NCBI RefSeq assembly: GCF_020531965.1
Contig: NZ_JAJAWH010000017.1
Location: 62,001-126,000 of the forward strand
Origin: Pseudorhizobium xiangyangii
Lineage (GTDB): Bacteria; Pseudomonadota; Alphaproteobacteria; Rhizobiales; Rhizobiaceae
Reading direction: 5' to 3'
DNA: 64,000 nucleotides
Below are positions 63,255-64,000 of this stretch, one piece after another. The stretch's first letter is position 1. Each line of letters opens with the position of its first letter. The notes below the pieces were generated by a model, which searched no databases, was not told the origin of the DNA, and saw only the letters and a list, made by a program, of their open reading frames with translations. A program made the translations under genes and the position numbers.

Positions 63255-63908
63255 ATGGCATCAGAAAACGGACCGCTTCGGGTCGGCATCGGGGGGCCTG
63301 TAGGGTCTGGCAAGACAACCCTGACCGAAAAGCTCTGTAAGGCGCTACGCGACCGGTTTTCTCTGGCTGTCATAACCAATGACATCTACACAAAGGAAGA
63401 TGCCTTCATTTTGGTGCGGCAGCAGGCCCTGTCCGAAGATCGCGTCTTGGGGGTCGAAACCGGCGGTTGTCCGCATACAGCCATTCGGGAGGATGCGTCC
63501 GTCAATCTCCAGGCAATCGCAGAGATGACCCGCAAATTCCCAGACCTCGATATTATCTTCATAGAGTCAGGTGGGGATAACCTGGCGGCAACATTCTCTC
63601 CAGATCTGGCGGACATGACGATTTACGTGATTTCGGTTTGTCAAGGTGAAGAGATACCAAGAAAGGGTGGCCCGGGCATCGTTCGGTCTGATTTCCTTGT
63701 CATCAACAAATCTGATCTCGCCCCATACGTTAACGTGGACATAGAAGTTATGCGAAGTGATGCCGCCCGCATGCGAAATGGCCGCCCTTTTGGATTTACT
63801 GACCTGTTTCGCGGCGACGGCCTCAGCGCGGTAATCGACTTTATTATTGAAAGTGGCGGCTTGGAGTTGGGTAGAGGCTCCTCTTTTCCACCGCGGTCGA
63901 GTCTATGA
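63255..63908 (+). CDS. ureG: Urease accessory GTPase UreG
   Basis: A 217-residue GTPase. P-loop GPVGSGKT is at 14-21. The nickel-binding CPH motif lies in [17 protein letters not shown], with [20 protein letters not shown] and the NKSDLAPY nucleotide-specificity motif after it. It drives nickel delivery to urease with UreD and UreF. The N-terminus is short and lacks the histidine-rich extension seen in some UreG proteins. It is transcribed away from ureD. Confidence 0.97.
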   Translation: MASENGPLRVGIGGPVGSGKTTLTEKLCKALRDRFSLAVITNDIYTKEDAFILVRQQALSEDRVLGVETGGCPHTAIREDASVNLQAIAEMTRKFPDLDIIFIESGGDNLAATFSPDLADMTIYVISVCQGEEIPRKGGPGIVRSDFLVINKSDLAPYVNVDIEVMRSDAARMRNGRPFGFTDLFRGDGLSAVIDFIIESGGLELGRGSSFPPRSSL

Positions 63909-64000
63909 ATAGTATGAGACGCGAACGGGAGTGTTGTTCCAGAACGAAGGTTGTTAATCAACAACTGTCGCACCGCCTCCATTAACGATCCGCTCGCCTA
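63909..64000. other. Right-end tail after ureG
   Basis: 92 bases after the ureG stop. I see no gene start or clear terminator here; any next gene lies beyond the window. Confidence 0.4.

Noticed and set aside
1-64000. Mobile elements, CRISPR arrays, tRNA or rRNA genes
   Set aside because: Looked for transposase-like frames, regularly spaced repeats and conserved RNA cores; found none I could support.

Overview
The window looks like a stretch of a Rhizobiaceae (alphaproteobacterial) genome, most likely an accessory replicon or megaplasmid of a Sinorhizobium/Ensifer/Rhizobium/Shinella-type organism. The reasons are the high-GC codon use, the protein families (DUF2950, DUF1622, TolB/TPR regulators, a soluble FtsK) and the mix of complete metabolic modules: Kdp and Kup potassium uptake, nitrous oxide reduction, B12 salvage, urease and PQQ-dehydrogenase accessories. 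I see no rRNA, tRNA, CRISPR array, transposase or replication origin.

Layout. 0-2.7 kb (minus): three accessory genes of a PQQ (quinoprotein) dehydrogenase system, the first cut by the window edge, preceded by a PtsN-like gene. 2.7-8.2 kb (minus): a kdp operon with structural genes kdpFABC intact, two or three extra tiny membrane-protein genes, and its two-component regulator kdpDE collapsed into a short broken remnant. 8.8-10.7 kb: kup. 11.2-15.5 kb: a chemoreceptor and a DUF3302-like/HlyD membrane pair. 15.9-20.8 kb: two related membrane-anchored TolB/TPR proteins with DNA-binding-like N-termini, flanking a beta-barrel outer-membrane protein gene.

20.9-30.0 kb is the most unusual part. It holds a formylglycine-generating enzyme with a HAD protein, an arylsulfatase, DUF2950, DUF202 and DUF1622 proteins and several small secreted proteins. 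These fall into seven apparent transcription units, and each has one copy of the same 16-bp element (consensus KTWACNGYWRCGTRCT) 50-140 bp before its first gene. I read this as a compact, apparently undescribed envelope/stress regulon that links a sulfatase to its maturase.

30.2-32.8 kb: a soluble FtsK-type translocase. 33.0-38.8 kb: B12 salvage and uptake (cbiZ, cobalamin riboswitch, btuB, btuFCD). 39.1-49.7 kb: nitric-oxide damage repair and N2O reduction (ric, a divergent ferritin-like gene, nosRZDFYLX) with an FNR/NnrR-type box between the divergent genes. 50.0-57.2 kb: an AfuABC-like ABC importer with a histidine phosphatase and an RpiR regulator, then a GntP permease. 57.3-63.9 kb: a rearranged urease locus (hupE-ureF facing utp-ureCBAD, with ureG divergent) and no visible ureE.

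Functional calls rest on reading the proteins for family motifs and on neighbourhood. No database search was run. Start codons were chosen by ribosome-binding site and family length.
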